The position numbers and the translations under genes are program-made. The notes beneath the pieces are model-generated. The model did not search any database and had not been told where the DNA came from. It was given only the letters and a program-made list of their open reading frames with translations. From an uncultured Granulosicoccaceae bacterium (GTDB lineage: Bacteria > Pseudomonadota > Gammaproteobacteria > Granulosicoccales > Granulosicoccaceae), in the NCBI GenBank assembly GCA_937927895.1, contig CALGKA010000035.1, positions 16,256 to 80,255 on the forward strand: a stretch of 64,000 nt of DNA, in the 5' to 3' direction. Below, one piece after another: positions 18,453 to 29,000 of the stretch (positions within the stretch are counted from its first letter, which is position 1; each line of letters starts with the position of its first letter).

Positions 18453-18508
18453 AGGCATGCAGCGCTCGTAGCCGCCTAGCAAGGCATTGCAACGCTCGTA
18501 AGCCGTCC
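18453..18508. repeat. Short imperfect direct repeat
   Basis: Two tandem units, AGGCATGCAGCGCTCGTAGC at 18453 and AGGCATTGCAACGCTCGTAAGC at 18482, each followed by CGCC or CGTCC. They lie just after structured copy B and before ygiQ. Function unknown. Confidence 0.6.
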
Positions 18509-18654
18509 ACAGGTCAAACACAAGCGCTCAAACCACTCGCCGTGCGCAGCACAATAAAGAGCACACCAAAAAACAAAGCCACCCCACACATCCCAAGCCA
18601 CCATTCCTGTACAATAAAGACCCGTGCGCAACCACCGCGTACCGTGAGATTGAA

Positions 18655-21021
18655 ATGCCAACACCTCAAGTCTATCCACCAGCACCACGCGAGCTCTTTG
18701 CCTACCCACGATACTGGGCTGAGTGCTTTGGCGCAGCCCCATTTTTACCGATGTCACGCGCAGAGATGGACATACTCGGTTGGGATAGTTGCGACATCAT
18801 CATTGTCACCGGTGATGCGTATGTAGATCACCCCAGTTTTGGCATGGCTATCATCGGTCGCCTACTTGAAGCACAGGGCTTTCGAGTCGGCATTATTGCG
18901 CAACCTCAATGGGATAGCGCTGAGCCATTCACAGCACTTGGCAAACCGAATCTGTTCTTTGGAGTGACGGCGGGCAACATGGATTCCATGATAAACCGCT
19001 ACACCGCTGACAGAAAAATACGCAGCGACGATGCATACTCACCCAATGACATCGGCGGTCAACGACCAGACCGTTGCTCATTGGTGTATTCACAACGTTG
19101 TCGCGAAGCTTATAAAGACTCACAAATAGTACTAGGTGGAATTGAAGCATCACTGCGTCGAATTGCACACTATGACTATTGGCAAGATAAAGTCAGGCGC
19201 TCTATCCTGGTTGACGCCAAAGCGGACATACTCCTCTACGGCAACGCGGAACGCGCACTGGTTGAAATTGCACACCGAGTGGCCGCCGGTGAATCAGTAA
19301 AAGACATTACTGATGTTCGCGGCACCGCGTTTATGCGAAGCCAATTACCTGAAGATTTAGAGATTATAGATTCCACCAGCATTGATGCAGTAGGTAAGGT
19401 AGACAAACATCTCAATCCATATGAATCCACTGACAGCAAATCTGGCAGCTCTAACAGTGCACCCAACAAGGAATCCCTAAGTGATAAAAACTCTACTGAA
19501 ACAGTAGCTATCACTTTTAAGAAGAAGTCAGAGCTAACCAAAGATCAACGCATTCGCTTAAACACCGAGCGCAGAAACAAAGCAGCCATTCGCCTGCCCA
19601 CTTACGAAAAATTACGCGATGATCCCGTACTGTACGCACATGCTAACCGGGTACTGCACCTTGAAACCAACCCAGGCAATGCACGTGCGCTAATTCAGCG
19701 CCATGGCAATAGAGACCTATGGATCAATACACCACCGATCCCTCTCAGTACAGAAGAGATGGACTACGTTTTTGACTTACCCTACGCTCGTGTACCACAC
19801 CCAAGCTATGGCGATGCACGCATACCCGCGTATGAAATGATTCGTTTTTCAGTCAATATAATGCGCGGCTGTTTTGGCGGTTGTACTTTTTGTTCTATTA
19901 CCGAACATGAAGGCCGAATTATTCAAAGCCGTTCAGAAGATTCTATAATCCGTGAAATCGAATTAATGAAAGACGTACCTGGCTTTACGGGTGTTGTGTC
20001 TGATCTAGGCGGTCCCACCGCCAACATGTATAGACTCGCGTGTAAGTCTAAAACCATAGAGTCTGCGTGTCGCCTACCCTCATGCGTATACCCGGGCATT
20101 TGCCCGAATCTGGATACCGACCATTCATCATTGGTAAAGCTCTACCGACGTGCAAGAGCGCTACCAGGCGTTAAGAAAATTCTTATTGGCTCAGGCCTTA
20201 GATATGACTTAGCGGTAGAGTCGCCGGAGTATGTTGAAGAACTGGTGACCCACCATGTGGGCGGCTATCTTAAAATAGCACCAGAACATACCGAGCGCGG
20301 TCCACTTGATAAAATGATGAAGCCTGGCATTGGCTCATATGAAAAATTCAAACAAATGTTTGAAAAATACTCAAAGAAAGCCGGCAAGGAACAATATTTA
20401 ATTCCATACTTTATCGCAGCCCACCCAGGCACCACCGATGAAGACATGATGAATCTTGCCGTTTGGTTAAAGCACAACGGATTCCGAGCAGATCAAGTAC
20501 AAAATTTTTACCCATCACCTATGGCCACTGCCACTGCCATGTATCACTCGGGTAAAAACCCGCTTGCCAAAGTAGGACGTGAAACAGAAAGCGTTCCTAC
20601 TGCCAAAAAAGGCAAGCAGCGCCAACTACATAAAGCATTCTTGCGCTACCACGACCCAGACAACTGGCCAATGCTACGCGAAGCCCTAAAAAACATGGGG
20701 CGTGCTGATCTTATTGGCAATGGAAAAAAACACTTGATACCGCACTGGCAACCAGAGCCCGGCAGCTATCGTGCAGCACGAAAAAAGAATCGTAACAAAC
20801 AACCAGAGCCTGGCACGCTATTAAGTCAGCACACAGGCCTACCGCCACGGGCTGGTGTTAATACCAAAGGAAATTCAGCCTCAGGAAGCAGCAAAAGCAG
20901 CCGACCATACGCGCAAACCTCTGGCCGACCCAAAGCCGGAAGCGGCAGAGGCAGAGGCAAATCAACCGCCACGTCGCGTACGCAAAAAACCTATTCAGGA
21001 AACAAGCACACTGGCAGATAG
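18655..21021 (+). CDS. ygiQ: YgiQ family radical SAM protein
   Basis: 788 residues. The radical SAM cluster motif is CFGGCTFC (Cys near residues 406, 410 and 413) in [18 protein letters not shown], typical of the UPF0313/YgiQ family. The N-terminal domain (residues 30-290) is B12-binding-like in layout, with [13 protein letters not shown] and [17 protein letters not shown] low-complexity insert near residues 250-295 and a basic Gly/Arg/Ser-rich tail from about 700 extend the protein. The reaction is unknown. It stands alone after the repeat region. Confidence 0.93.
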   Translation: MPTPQVYPPAPRELFAYPRYWAECFGAAPFLPMSRAEMDILGWDSCDIIIVTGDAYVDHPSFGMAIIGRLLEAQGFRVGIIAQPQWDSAEPFTALGKPNLFFGVTAGNMDSMINRYTADRKIRSDDAYSPNDIGGQRPDRCSLVYSQRCREAYKDSQIVLGGIEASLRRIAHYDYWQDKVRRSILVDAKADILLYGNAERALVEIAHRVAAGESVKDITDVRGTAFMRSQLPEDLEIIDSTSIDAVGKVDKHLNPYESTDSKSGSSNSAPNKESLSDKNSTETVAITFKKKSELTKDQRIRLNTERRNKAAIRLPTYEKLRDDPVLYAHANRVLHLETNPGNARALIQRHGNRDLWINTPPIPLSTEEMDYVFDLPYARVPHPSYGDARIPAYEMIRFSVNIMRGCFGGCTFCSITEHEGRIIQSRSEDSIIREIELMKDVPGFTGVVSDLGGPTANMYRLACKSKTIESACRLPSCVYPGICPNLDTDHSSLVKLYRRARALPGVKKILIGSGLRYDLAVESPEYVEELVTHHVGGYLKIAPEHTERGPLDKMMKPGIGSYEKFKQMFEKYSKKAGKEQYLIPYFIAAHPGTTDEDMMNLAVWLKHNGFRADQVQNFYPSPMATATAMYHSGKNPLAKVGRETESVPTAKKGKQRQLHKAFLRYHDPDNWPMLREALKNMGRADLIGNGKKHLIPHWQPEPGSYRAARKKNRNKQPEPGTLLSQHTGLPPRAGVNTKGNSASGSSKSSRPYAQTSGRPKAGSGRGRGKSTATSRTQKTYSGNKHTGR

Positions 21022-21042
21022 TGGAATTAAAATACTCAATAT

Positions 21043-21066
21043 AAAAAAGGCGGGTAAACACCCGCC
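21043..21066 (-). terminator. Rho-independent terminator
   Basis: On the minus strand GGCGGGT-GTTT-ACCCGCC (7-bp stem) is followed by TTTTTTAT. It terminates the leftward secreted-protein gene at 21097. As a stem it could also help end ygiQ, but the plus strand lacks a thymine run. Confidence 0.87.
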
Positions 21067-21096
21067 TCATCTCTCTAGCCACAAACTATCAACCTA

Positions 21097-22677
21097 TCAC
21101 TCAGTAACGATATCAATTTCCATTTGGTTCCAAGTGTAATTAACTGAGTGACTATAGCCTTGATCATTACGCATAGCGTCTGACCAGATCAAGGTCATTT
21201 TACGACCATCGTCACTGATCCACTTGGGTGAAAGCTTAGGCTGGTAGGTTAGATTGCGGCTGTTATCTGCAGTCCAGTAGTCGTTGTAGTAAAACTGCTT
21301 CCAAGGGCCATAAGGTGTATCGGAATGCCACAAACCTAAGCTACCGGTTTTTGTGTGCATCCACTTACTATAATAGTCACTGCTTGAGCCACTTAAGCCA
21401 TTGCCCGCATAGGTTCCGCCATTAACCATAATGTACTTTTGTAAACCTGCATTCCAAACCACCGACGGCAACCAGGAATACCATCCAAAATGCTCACCGG
21501 CAGCATTGCGGGAAGGCAGCGTTAAGTTGGGCTGACGTGCTTCGATGTTAGAACTCCAACGCGCTGTATCGTTATCCCAACCAGTAAAGTACTGCCAAGC
21601 ACTGCGCTGACCCACTTGATTTTCAGGCACACGCGCTAGTTGCAATTGGTGGCTACTAGAACCTTCTGGCGAATAAATATAAACATAGCCATCAGTAGAC
21701 GCCTGATGATCTTGCCCACTTTGCACAAACGACGCAAAGCTAAATGGGTATGCAGTTTTACCTTTTCCGACCCTGCCGTTTTCATCTGAAAAGAACATTT
21801 CATCGCGATTAAGCAACTCACGGGCGTTATCCGAACGCCCTAAATAGCGATCATTGTTTTCGCGATCAACCCGATACCAACTGTTACCCGCATCATATGA
21901 GCGCAGCATTTTCATGCCTCGAAAAGGCCCTTCAGACCATGCACCATTTTGCGTTTTAGAAACCAGTGAATACAACACTCCATTTACAGACACAACACCA
22001 TAAGCAAACCATCCGTCGCCATCGACATGAAACTCTGGATAGTTCTGAATTTCCGATTTAGAAAATCCGCTGGCATCGCCCCAAATTTTATACAGGCGGC
22101 TGTGGTATTTGAAATTACCCGAACCATTCCAATCACCATCGTCCATTGCTGTAATTACGCTTCCATCTGCGGCCCACGTTTGACACCAGTTATCGCCCTT
22201 GCCTCCGACTCGACGAAGCGTTGATGAGTTAAACCTAACGCCAACCGGGCGCTGACCTGTGGCAGACACTTGCACATTCGCACTGGTGCTAATAATTGTA
22301 GTGCTTGCATTACCCCCAACCAAACAACTGCGACCGTACTCATACCCCCAACCATCACCATCAGGATCAACGGCAGCACTACTGCATTGTGGCGTTAGAG
22401 AAGATACTGCCGATTGCGCTTGCGGCTGAACCTGCACCCTACAACTCAAACCATTCTCGTAGCCCCAACCATCACCATCCGGGTCTGAAGCACTTGAGCT
22501 ACAACCAGGCAGAGCGCCCGTTGATGATGAAGAGCTTGCCATGGCGCACGACTGTCCGCGCTCCCAACCCCACCCATCACCGTCAATATCACTGTTCCAG
22601 TTTTGACACACTGGTGCAGCATCACACGCCGATGAGATCGCTAAAACTAAAGTTATAAACAATGGACGAGCTAACAT
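21097..22677 (-). CDS. Secreted protein with three DGDGWG repeats and a propeller-like domain
   Basis: 526 residues. A signal peptide ends near CDAA. Three repeats of about 21 residues follow, each starting and ending with Cys around the core DxDGDGWGxExGxSC (near residues 24-44, 58-79 and 97-118). Such repeats occur next to carbohydrate-active domains in marine gammaproteobacteria. The C-terminal 380 residues (WCQTWAADGSVITAMDDGDW, MKMLRSYDAGNSWYRV, WHSDTPYGPWKQFYY) look like a five-bladed beta-propeller of the DUF4185/glycosidase kind. A role in polysaccharide binding or processing is inferred. Terminator follows. Confidence 0.72.
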   Translation of the reverse strand: MLARPLFITLVLAISSACDAAPVCQNWNSDIDGDGWGWERGQSCAMASSSSSTGALPGCSSSASDPDGDGWGYENGLSCRVQVQPQAQSAVSSLTPQCSSAAVDPDGDGWGYEYGRSCLVGGNASTTIISTSANVQVSATGQRPVGVRFNSSTLRRVGGKGDNWCQTWAADGSVITAMDDGDWNGSGNFKYHSRLYKIWGDASGFSKSEIQNYPEFHVDGDGWFAYGVVSVNGVLYSLVSKTQNGAWSEGPFRGMKMLRSYDAGNSWYRVDRENNDRYLGRSDNARELLNRDEMFFSDENGRVGKGKTAYPFSFASFVQSGQDHQASTDGYVYIYSPEGSSSHQLQLARVPENQVGQRSAWQYFTGWDNDTARWSSNIEARQPNLTLPSRNAAGEHFGWYSWLPSVVWNAGLQKYIMVNGGTYAGNGLSGSSSDYYSKWMHTKTGSLGLWHSDTPYGPWKQFYYNDYWTADNSRNLTYQPKLSPKWISDDGRKMTLIWSDAMRNDQGYSHSVNYTWNQMEIDIVTE

Positions 22678-23128
22678 GAAACCTCTTCACTTATAAACTC
22701 AAAATATGAAGACTCATAATGATTGAAAACCCCGACAAAAAACTGCATCGGACAGCAAAACAAATCAAAAAACGGATTACGATATTTTTACATTGCCAAT
22801 AAGAGCCAAGCAATTCAACAATCTAGCTAGTACAACAAAAGCGCTAGTCAAAACGATCTATCTCCCCGGATTGATTACCCAAATCTAGCTACCGATAAAA
22901 TGAAAAACGACAATAAACCAACTGATTAAAAAAGCACCAACCCACTATTAACCCTTACTCCCAACTTACACCTGTCTCATTTTCGACACACATATAAAAC
23001 CAAAATTGTTACAACCGGATGGCAATAAAACGAGACGAATTAGACGGTTACAATCTCGTTTTACTCACCGCAGCGCGATCGTGCAGCGGTATGATTCGCT
23101 CAAATTCTCCAGTAGATATGGACTCCGC
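22678..23128. other. AT-rich divergent intergenic region
   Basis: No gene seen in the first 328 bases. An in-frame TTG at 23006 would extend the following repeat protein by 41 mostly basic residues, but it has no Shine-Dalgarno sequence. Promoters for both flanking genes must lie here; none is clear. Confidence 0.45.
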
Positions 23129-25393
23129 ATGCTCGATCTTTTTGTTGTGCCCACGCTAGTAGCTACTTTGGTATTGGTGGTTGGATTGATCGGGTGGTGG
23201 CTTGCAGTTGAATGGGCCTTTCGACCAAAGGAGTCGGAAAAACACGTTGTCAACAACTCAAGTACTGCGAAGGTTAAAGCACCATTTCACGACCCAATAG
23301 ATCACCCCAAGCGCAATGCTAACAAGCCAACTAGCTTGCCACCAACCAGCTTGCCACCAACCAGCTTGCCAACCCGCAGCCGTGTCGAAGAACAAACTAC
23401 TGCAGCTGCAGATTTAGGCCTGAAACGAACAGCTGAAAAAATTGCTGCACCCGCTGCCTCAGACCAAACCATCACTAACAAGCATCACACAGCGCAAAAG
23501 CAAAACCTTAACGGACAAACAGCACCGAGGCCAACTCGCTATACAGAAAAGCCAGCCCCGACCGGTTTCGTCGCTCATAACGCAGGCAGCAGCGATGACA
23601 GACAAGGCAGTAGTCAGAGCCGTGAAGCTCAAGCCAGTGCAAAGCATCAATCACAAGCACTGAAGACACCAAAACCGACCAATCAAAAGCAGGCTAATTC
23701 CGATCGCTCAACCAGCGGTACTAATACAAACGTAAGTACTAGTGCGAACGCAGCGGTTGTCGCCACTCGAAAAGAAACAAGACCCGCTACACCTACAGTC
23801 ACCCTCAGCCAGACACACACTCGGCCGACTGCGACCGCACGCATACCAGAACTAGCAGCAACAGAGACAACAGACGATCACGCACCACAAAGACTGGAGC
23901 AAAACAAAGCCGCTGCAGTCACACAGAAACTTAGCACTGAAAAAGACAATAATAAAAAACAACAAAAGCAGAAGTATCAAACTGCCGCGAAATCTAATCG
24001 TGCATCAATACGACACGAGGCATCACTGCAGATCACAGACCCGTCTATTCGACCTGCGACAGACACCAGCAAATCAAGCACCGAAAAACACGAAACAGCA
24101 AAGAAAGATGACTTTCTCCAAAAGCTCAGCAACCAACCAACCAATAAAGTTGTGCAGGCAAACGCAGCAACGTCGCCTGAAACAAAAAAAGATGAAGCCC
24201 ACAACACCCGGAGCGATAAGTTAAATAAAGCTTCGACCATCAACACTGCAAAGCTTACCCCGGGCAAAAGCAGTACAAACCAAAGCGACGTTGCAACTGC
24301 CCTTACGGAAAAAAAACCGATAAGCCATGGCAATACCGCAACCACCGCTGCGGATAAAGACTTTTCAAACCAGAGCAACCCTGTCAACGCACTTACAGAC
24401 AAAGGCCCGATAAACCAAGGCAACACTGCAACCACTGCTACGGTCAAAAGCTCTACGAACCAGAGCAATACAGCCAACACACTTACGAACAATAACCCGA
24501 CAAACCAAGGCAGCACTGCAACCACCGCTACGGACAAAAACTCTTCAAACCAGAGCAATACAGCCAACACACTTACGAACAATAACCCGACAAACCAAGG
24601 CAACACTACAACCACCGCTACGGACAAAAACTCTTCAAACCAGAGTAATACAGCCAACACACTTACGAACAATAATCTGACGAGCCAAGGCAACACTACA
24701 ACCACCGCTACAGACAAAAGCTCTACGAACCAGAGCAATACAGCGCCTACCTCTGGGGACAAAAGCTCTACCAACCAGAGCAACGCTGCAACGACCTCAG
24801 CGAACCAAAACCCTATACGCCAGAGCAACACTGCCGCCGCCTCGACAGATAACACACCTACAAACCAGAGCAACACAGCTCAAAATGCCGTACCGAACAG
24901 TGTAGAGAAAAATCCAACAAGCACCCCGACACAGCACAAAGGTGCTACCAATGTTCATGCACTCAGCGATGCAAGCCAACGTAAAAACATATCGCTGGTC
25001 AACACCAACCCGCTAGATCAAAACGCTGCTAACAAAACTCGCAAGCAATCTGCTATTGAGCTCGCAGTGGCCCGAAAGGAAGCCACAACACCGGACGCAC
25101 GGCCACAATATCCCAAGCAACAACCAGACAACCAAACAAGCACCGATAACCTGCACCGTGACCCCGCGATAGCCTCTGCAACAGAAGAACCAAGCCAGGC
25201 CGCAGACCCAGATCTGCGTGCCGAGCTGGAACTGAGCAAAAAGCGCATTGCAAGCTTGCAGTCAGCCTTAAACAACGCTCAGCAAAATCAGCAGACACCG
25301 TTACCTACCGATACACCTGCTAGCGCATCAAAAACACCTCCTCGTGCAACGCTACTGAGTAAGGTCAGAGTATTGGATAGCACCAAAGTCTAA
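23129..25393 (+). CDS. Membrane-anchored low-complexity repeat protein, function unknown
   Basis: 754 residues from the ATG at 23129; starts at GTG 23081 or TTG 23006 would add a basic cytoplasmic segment. One membrane helix near the start (VVPTLVATLVLVVGLIGWWL) is followed by about 640 residues rich in Thr, Asn, Ser, Ala, Gln and Lys, predicted disordered. These include an in-frame 45/90-base tandem repeat with NQSNTA as core. Near the C-terminus lies a short coiled coil (DLRAELELSKKRIASLQSAL). Topology suggests a single-pass inner-membrane protein with a long periplasmic tether. I recognise no family. The ABC exporter follows after 84 bases. Confidence 0.6.
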   Translation: MLDLFVVPTLVATLVLVVGLIGWWLAVEWAFRPKESEKHVVNNSSTAKVKAPFHDPIDHPKRNANKPTSLPPTSLPPTSLPTRSRVEEQTTAAADLGLKRTAEKIAAPAASDQTITNKHHTAQKQNLNGQTAPRPTRYTEKPAPTGFVAHNAGSSDDRQGSSQSREAQASAKHQSQALKTPKPTNQKQANSDRSTSGTNTNVSTSANAAVVATRKETRPATPTVTLSQTHTRPTATARIPELAATETTDDHAPQRLEQNKAAAVTQKLSTEKDNNKKQQKQKYQTAAKSNRASIRHEASLQITDPSIRPATDTSKSSTEKHETAKKDDFLQKLSNQPTNKVVQANAATSPETKKDEAHNTRSDKLNKASTINTAKLTPGKSSTNQSDVATALTEKKPISHGNTATTAADKDFSNQSNPVNALTDKGPINQGNTATTATVKSSTNQSNTANTLTNNNPTNQGSTATTATDKNSSNQSNTANTLTNNNPTNQGNTTTTATDKNSSNQSNTANTLTNNNLTSQGNTTTTATDKSSTNQSNTAPTSGDKSSTNQSNAATTSANQNPIRQSNTAAASTDNTPTNQSNTAQNAVPNSVEKNPTSTPTQHKGATNVHALSDASQRKNISLVNTNPLDQNAANKTRKQSAIELAVARKEATTPDARPQYPKQQPDNQTSTDNLHRDPAIASATEEPSQAADPDLRAELELSKKRIASLQSALNNAQQNQQTPLPTDTPASASKTPPRATLLSKVRVLDSTKV
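24271..24900 (+). repeat. In-frame 45/90-base tandem repeats inside the low-complexity gene
   Basis: Units begin at 24271, 24361, 24451, 24541, 24631 and 24721 with an exact 90-base period, then at 24766, 24811 and 24856 with a 45-base period. The 15-residue core is SS[T/S]NQSNTA followed by a variable half, so two half-units make the 30-residue unit. The central copies are nearly identical at the DNA level, so they are probably recent and prone to copy-number change. Confidence 0.92.
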
Positions 25394-25477
25394 GCACCGT
25401 CGTTTAGCGAACGACAAAAAGGTCACGCAGTCTGCAACACGGGTTACACTTGGCATACGCTCTAATACCGTATTGCC

Positions 25478-26410
25478 ATGCCAACAATCGTTTCGATCAA
25501 AAACCTGTGCAAGACTTACAGCTCAGGTCATCAGGCACTTAAAAGTATCAACCTCGATATTGAAGAAGGCGAGATCATCGCCCTTCTCGGGCCTAATGGT
25601 GCCGGTAAAACTACCCTTATCTCTGCTATATGTGGAATCATAAAAACCACCTCAGGCAGCGTGACCGTTAACGGGTACGACACCGTAAAGCAGTATCGAA
25701 AAAGCCGCGGCCTGATAGGCCTTGTGCCACAAGAACTCACACTAGGTGCGTTTGAAAAAGTACAAAGTACACTGGCGTTTAGCCGCGGCCTGTTCGGCAA
25801 AAAACCAAATCCCGAACACATAGAACAATTACTTAAAGATCTATCCCTGTGGGACAAACGCGATTCAGTATTAATGATGCTGTCAGGCGGCATGAAAAGG
25901 CGAGTGCTTATCGGCAAGGCTTTAGCACATGAGCCGCGTGTATTGTTTCTAGATGAACCAACTGCAGGTGTTGATGTAGAGCTACGCAAAGATATGTGGA
26001 AGCTTGTCAGTAAGCTCCGAGACTCAGGCGTTACCATTATCTTAACCACCCATTACATCGAAGAGGCAGAAGAGATTGCTGACCGCGTGGGCGTGATCAA
26101 CAACGGTGAACTACTGTTGGTTGAAGATAAAACTGACTTAATGAATAAGCTTGGCAGCAAGCAACTCAACATTGAACTTCGAGCACCGGTTACAGAAATT
26201 CCGCAAAGCCTTAGTGACTACAACCTTGAACTGTCAGAAAATGGCACACACTTGACTTACACCTATGATGTTAAAAGCAATCGCACGGGTATCACGTCAC
26301 TGCTGCAAGCCTTAAACAACGCTGGCTTGCAACTCAAAGACTTACACACATCGCAAAGCTCACTGGAAGAGATTTTCGTTAACTTGGTCAACAACGACCA
26401 AGCACAATAA
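25478..26410 (+). CDS. yadG: ABC-2 type exporter, ATP-binding subunit (YadG-like)
   Basis: 310 residues. Walker A is GPNGAGKT near residues 38-45, the ABC signature is [10 protein letters not shown], Walker B is [15 protein letters not shown], and the switch His is in [15 protein letters not shown]. The C-terminal part is the extra domain usual for exporters of this class. It pairs with the permease 12 bases downstream. The substrate of YadGH is unknown; lipids or drugs are possible. Confidence 0.88.
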   Translation: MPTIVSIKNLCKTYSSGHQALKSINLDIEEGEIIALLGPNGAGKTTLISAICGIIKTTSGSVTVNGYDTVKQYRKSRGLIGLVPQELTLGAFEKVQSTLAFSRGLFGKKPNPEHIEQLLKDLSLWDKRDSVLMMLSGGMKRRVLIGKALAHEPRVLFLDEPTAGVDVELRKDMWKLVSKLRDSGVTIILTTHYIEEAEEIADRVGVINNGELLLVEDKTDLMNKLGSKQLNIELRAPVTEIPQSLSDYNLELSENGTHLTYTYDVKSNRTGITSLLQALNNAGLQLKDLHTSQSSLEEIFVNLVNNDQAQ

Positions 26411-26422
26411 AAGACTAAAGAT

Positions 26423-27202
26423 ATGAATTGGAATGCCATTAAGGTAATTTATATAAGCGAAATGATGCGCACCTGGAACACGCTTGCACAAAGCATCGCA
26501 TCGCCAGTCATTTCTACAGTGCTTTATTTTGTCGTATTCGGCTCCGCGATTGGGTCTCGTATAGAATCTGTTGGCGGTGTGAATGGTGAGGGAGGAGTCT
26601 CCTATGGTGCATTTATAGTTCCAGGCTTAATGATGCTTTCGCTACTGACACAGAGCATTTCTAATGCGTCGTTTGGCATCTACTTTCCCAAATTTACAGG
26701 CACAATCTACGAGCTCTTATCAGCACCCATCTCTTTCTTTGAAGTCGTCTTAGGCTATGTGGGAGCGGCGGCCACTAAATCTTTTATTATTGGCATTATT
26801 ATTCTGGGCACTGCTGGCTCTTTTGTTGATCTTCAAATAGCACACCCCTTCTGGATGATGGCGTTTTTTATTCTTACCTGTGTCACTTTTTCATTGTTCG
26901 GATTTATCATAGGCATATGGGCCGACAGTTTTGAAAAACTACAATTAATTCCTTTGTTAGTTATTACACCTTTGGTTTTTCTAGGTGGCAGTTTCTATAC
27001 CATCGATATGTTGCCAAACATATGGCAGAAAATCTCTTTGTTTAACCCGGTTCTGTATTTAATAAGCGGCTTTCGGTGGAGCTTTTTTGAAGTCTCCGAT
27101 GTTGGCCACCATTTAAGTATGGCGATTGTTTTACTGTTTTTATTCATTTGCATGGGCATTATCTGGTGGATGTTTAAAACTGGCTACAAACTGCGCCAGT
27201 AA
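26423..27202 (+). CDS. yadH: ABC-2 type exporter, permease subunit (YadH-like)
   Basis: 259 residues with about six membrane helices and the ABC-2 pattern: a cytoplasmic N-terminus, [20 protein letters not shown] in helix 1, [15 protein letters not shown], and [17 protein letters not shown] before the last helices. It follows its ATPase by 12 bases; the Nudix gene starts three bases after it. The two subunits would form a homodimeric inner-membrane exporter complex. Confidence 0.88.
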   Translation: MNWNAIKVIYISEMMRTWNTLAQSIASPVISTVLYFVVFGSAIGSRIESVGGVNGEGGVSYGAFIVPGLMMLSLLTQSISNASFGIYFPKFTGTIYELLSAPISFFEVVLGYVGAAATKSFIIGIIILGTAGSFVDLQIAHPFWMMAFFILTCVTFSLFGFIIGIWADSFEKLQLIPLLVITPLVFLGGSFYTIDMLPNIWQKISLFNPVLYLISGFRWSFFEVSDVGHHLSMAIVLLFLFICMGIIWWMFKTGYKLRQ

Positions 27203-27205
27203 TTC

Positions 27206-27988
27206 ATGAGCACACTGATCGATGACACCTTAACTACTGCACCTATTGATGCGGCGAGCGTTATTTTAGTCCGTCAATCAAAGCAAACTAACGAACTGCA
27301 AACCTTGTTGCTGTGTCGTGGTAAAAGCCAAACAGTAATGAACAACGCCTGGGTATTCCCAGGTGGCAAAGTCGACCCAACCGACTACGATCGTACGCAC
27401 ACCCTTCAAGACTCACTCAAGCAACAGGCGCCAGAATTGCTGAACGAGCCAGAACTTAGCAACAAGGAAGCATGCGCTCTGTTCTATGCGGCATGCAGAG
27501 AAACACACGAGGAAACCGGAGTCACTCTGGCTCCAAGCGCACTTAATCCATGGTCTCGCTGGATCACACCAACCGAACCCTCAACCATGAAGAAACGATT
27601 CGATGCACGTTTTTTTATAGCCGTTATGCCACCAAATCAAACAGCACAGCATGACGGCCAGGAAGCCACCGATAGCCAATGGTGCACGCCAAAAGAGGCA
27701 ATAACAAAGTACACGAAGAATAAATGGGTGCTTGCGCCACCGCAGATCATGACCCTACTGGCACTTGCCCGGTTCACACACATTGACCAAGCACTGAAAG
27801 CAGCTCAAACCACAGTCACTTATCACATCAGACCCGTGGTTATTAAGTCAGGAAACAACCGAACGCTTACCTACCCCGGTGACCAACAACACCCTGAAAG
27901 CATGCAACATATGCCTGGCCCTACTCGGCTCATCTGGTGCGACAATCACTTTCAGCCACCCAATGGATTTGATCCGTATTTACAGTGA
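27206..27988 (+). CDS. Nudix hydrolase (NUDT19-like)
   Basis: 260 residues. The Nudix box is split as in the NUDT19/RP2p type: WVFPGGKVDPTDYD, then an insert of about 45 residues, then ACRETHEETGVTL supplying the catalytic Glu pair. Related enzymes hydrolyse acyl-CoA or other nucleoside diphosphates linked to another group. Substrate unknown. It starts three bases after yadH and may be co-transcribed with it. Confidence 0.83.
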   Translation: MSTLIDDTLTTAPIDAASVILVRQSKQTNELQTLLLCRGKSQTVMNNAWVFPGGKVDPTDYDRTHTLQDSLKQQAPELLNEPELSNKEACALFYAACRETHEETGVTLAPSALNPWSRWITPTEPSTMKKRFDARFFIAVMPPNQTAQHDGQEATDSQWCTPKEAITKYTKNKWVLAPPQIMTLLALARFTHIDQALKAAQTTVTYHIRPVVIKSGNNRTLTYPGDQQHPESMQHMPGPTRLIWCDNHFQPPNGFDPYLQ

Positions 27989-28071
27989 CACTATTCTTAG
28001 CGCATTTGATAAAATAAGCTTGATTGAAATCACCCTAATATTGACCTGTCACCCCAAGAGGCCAACCCCCT

Positions 28072-28704
28072 ATGATTCCAGCGTTAGAAGCACTAGAGCG
28101 TTTACGTGAAGGCAACAAACGATTCGTCGCTGGTGAGTCGGCTGACGCCAGCCTTGCCAATAAACGCCATCAACCAGAGTTAGCAAAAGGCCAAGAACCT
28201 TTCGCGATTATTCTCGGTTGCTCTGACTCACGAGTTCCGGCCGAGCTAGTATTTGACCAAGGTCTGGGCGATCTATTCGTGATCAGAGTGGCGGGCAATG
28301 TAGTGGCACCTTCACAGATAGCAAGCGTTGAATACAGCGCTACGCAACACAACGCGCAGCTGGTAATAGTTCTAGGCCACACAAACTGTGGTGCAATTGA
28401 GGCTACTTTAAGTGAATTAAAACTGCCTGCCGAGCAGCGCTCTGAAAATCTCAGCGCTATAGTTAACAGGATTCGGCCTGCAGTAGAAACACTATTAGAA
28501 ACCGACCTGGTCAATCGCCCAGAAGAACTCAAGCGCGCCGCCGTGCGCTCCAACGTTCGAGCCTGCGTATCTCACTTGCAACATGGCTCAAGAGTTCTCG
28601 AGCAACTAATCGCAAGCAATGACTTGCAAGTCGTAGGTGCTGAATATTGCCTTGAATCAGGGATGGTGGAATTTTTTGACAACGACCCCGCCCCGACCGA
28701 ATAG
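28072..28704 (+). CDS. Beta-class carbonic anhydrase
   Basis: 210 residues. The zinc ligands are C50 (in GCSDSR, with the catalytic Asp-Arg pair D52/R54), H103 and C106 (in GHTNCGA). The remainder, including RVAGNVV and the C-terminal VVGAEYCLESGMVEFF, matches beta carbonic anhydrases. It interconverts CO2 and bicarbonate, in the cytoplasm as no signal peptide is present. A Shine-Dalgarno-like AGAGG lies about 11 bases before the ATG. No bicarbonate transporter is adjacent. Confidence 0.94.
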   Translation: MIPALEALERLREGNKRFVAGESADASLANKRHQPELAKGQEPFAIILGCSDSRVPAELVFDQGLGDLFVIRVAGNVVAPSQIASVEYSATQHNAQLVIVLGHTNCGAIEATLSELKLPAEQRSENLSAIVNRIRPAVETLLETDLVNRPEELKRAAVRSNVRACVSHLQHGSRVLEQLIASNDLQVVGAEYCLESGMVEFFDNDPAPTE

Positions 28705-29000
28705 CCGGTCGATAATTAGGAGCAAGGAGCATTTAAGAATAATGGGAAAAAGCATGGCGCCGACACTTTTCGGCATGTCGATGTTTTCGGTTCAAGCCGT
28801 CTATAATTTTTGTCCGAAATTCGGTCTGGCGCCACGCCCTTAAAAGTAAGCAAATTCCCGTGCCAACTGACGCCCAATGTCAGCCGAAAAACGCCTTTTT
28901 TGGTCATTAATTAGTCAACAACGCGCCGCCAGAGGCATTGCGGCGACACAGCTTGCAACGTAACCTACACCTTGAAACATTACTTTCAGAGCAATCGAGC

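Larger units (their letters stand above)
17527..18654. other. 1.1-kb gene-free, repeat-rich region
   Basis: No convincing gene. It holds two copies of a structured repeat (17636-17844 and 18204-18420), a palindromic element (17868-18025) and a short direct repeat (18453-18508). Small open frames here fall inside the repeats and show no protein family. No transposase, integrase or reverse transcriptase is nearby. Confidence 0.75.

Noticed and set aside
17527..18654. Integron cassette array, retron or insertion sequence remnant
   Set aside because: No integrase, reverse transcriptase or transposase is present, and no attC core (GTTRRRY with its inverse) was seen around the repeats.
18234..18826. 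Open frames on both strands inside structured repeat copy B
   Set aside because: They follow the repeat sequence, have low-complexity products, and conflict with the ygiQ start.
23006..23128. TTG start of the repeat protein at 23006
   Set aside because: No Shine-Dalgarno sequence. The ATG at 23129 directly precedes the membrane helix, so it is the preferred start, though not proven.
23977..24876. 299-codon open frame on the minus strand, hydrophobic and repeat-like
   Set aside because: It is the antisense of the Asn/Thr-rich tandem repeats, so its Val/Leu-rich repeat pattern follows from the other strand. It has no independent start signal or family.
24271..24900. Regular repeats that could suggest a CRISPR array
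   Set aside because: The period is exact without unique spacers, the units are in frame within a long gene, and no cas gene is present.
28742..28843. Inverted GGCGCC-containing segments after the carbonic anhydrase gene
   Set aside because: Only about seven bases pair across a gap of roughly 80 bases, too little to support a defined element.
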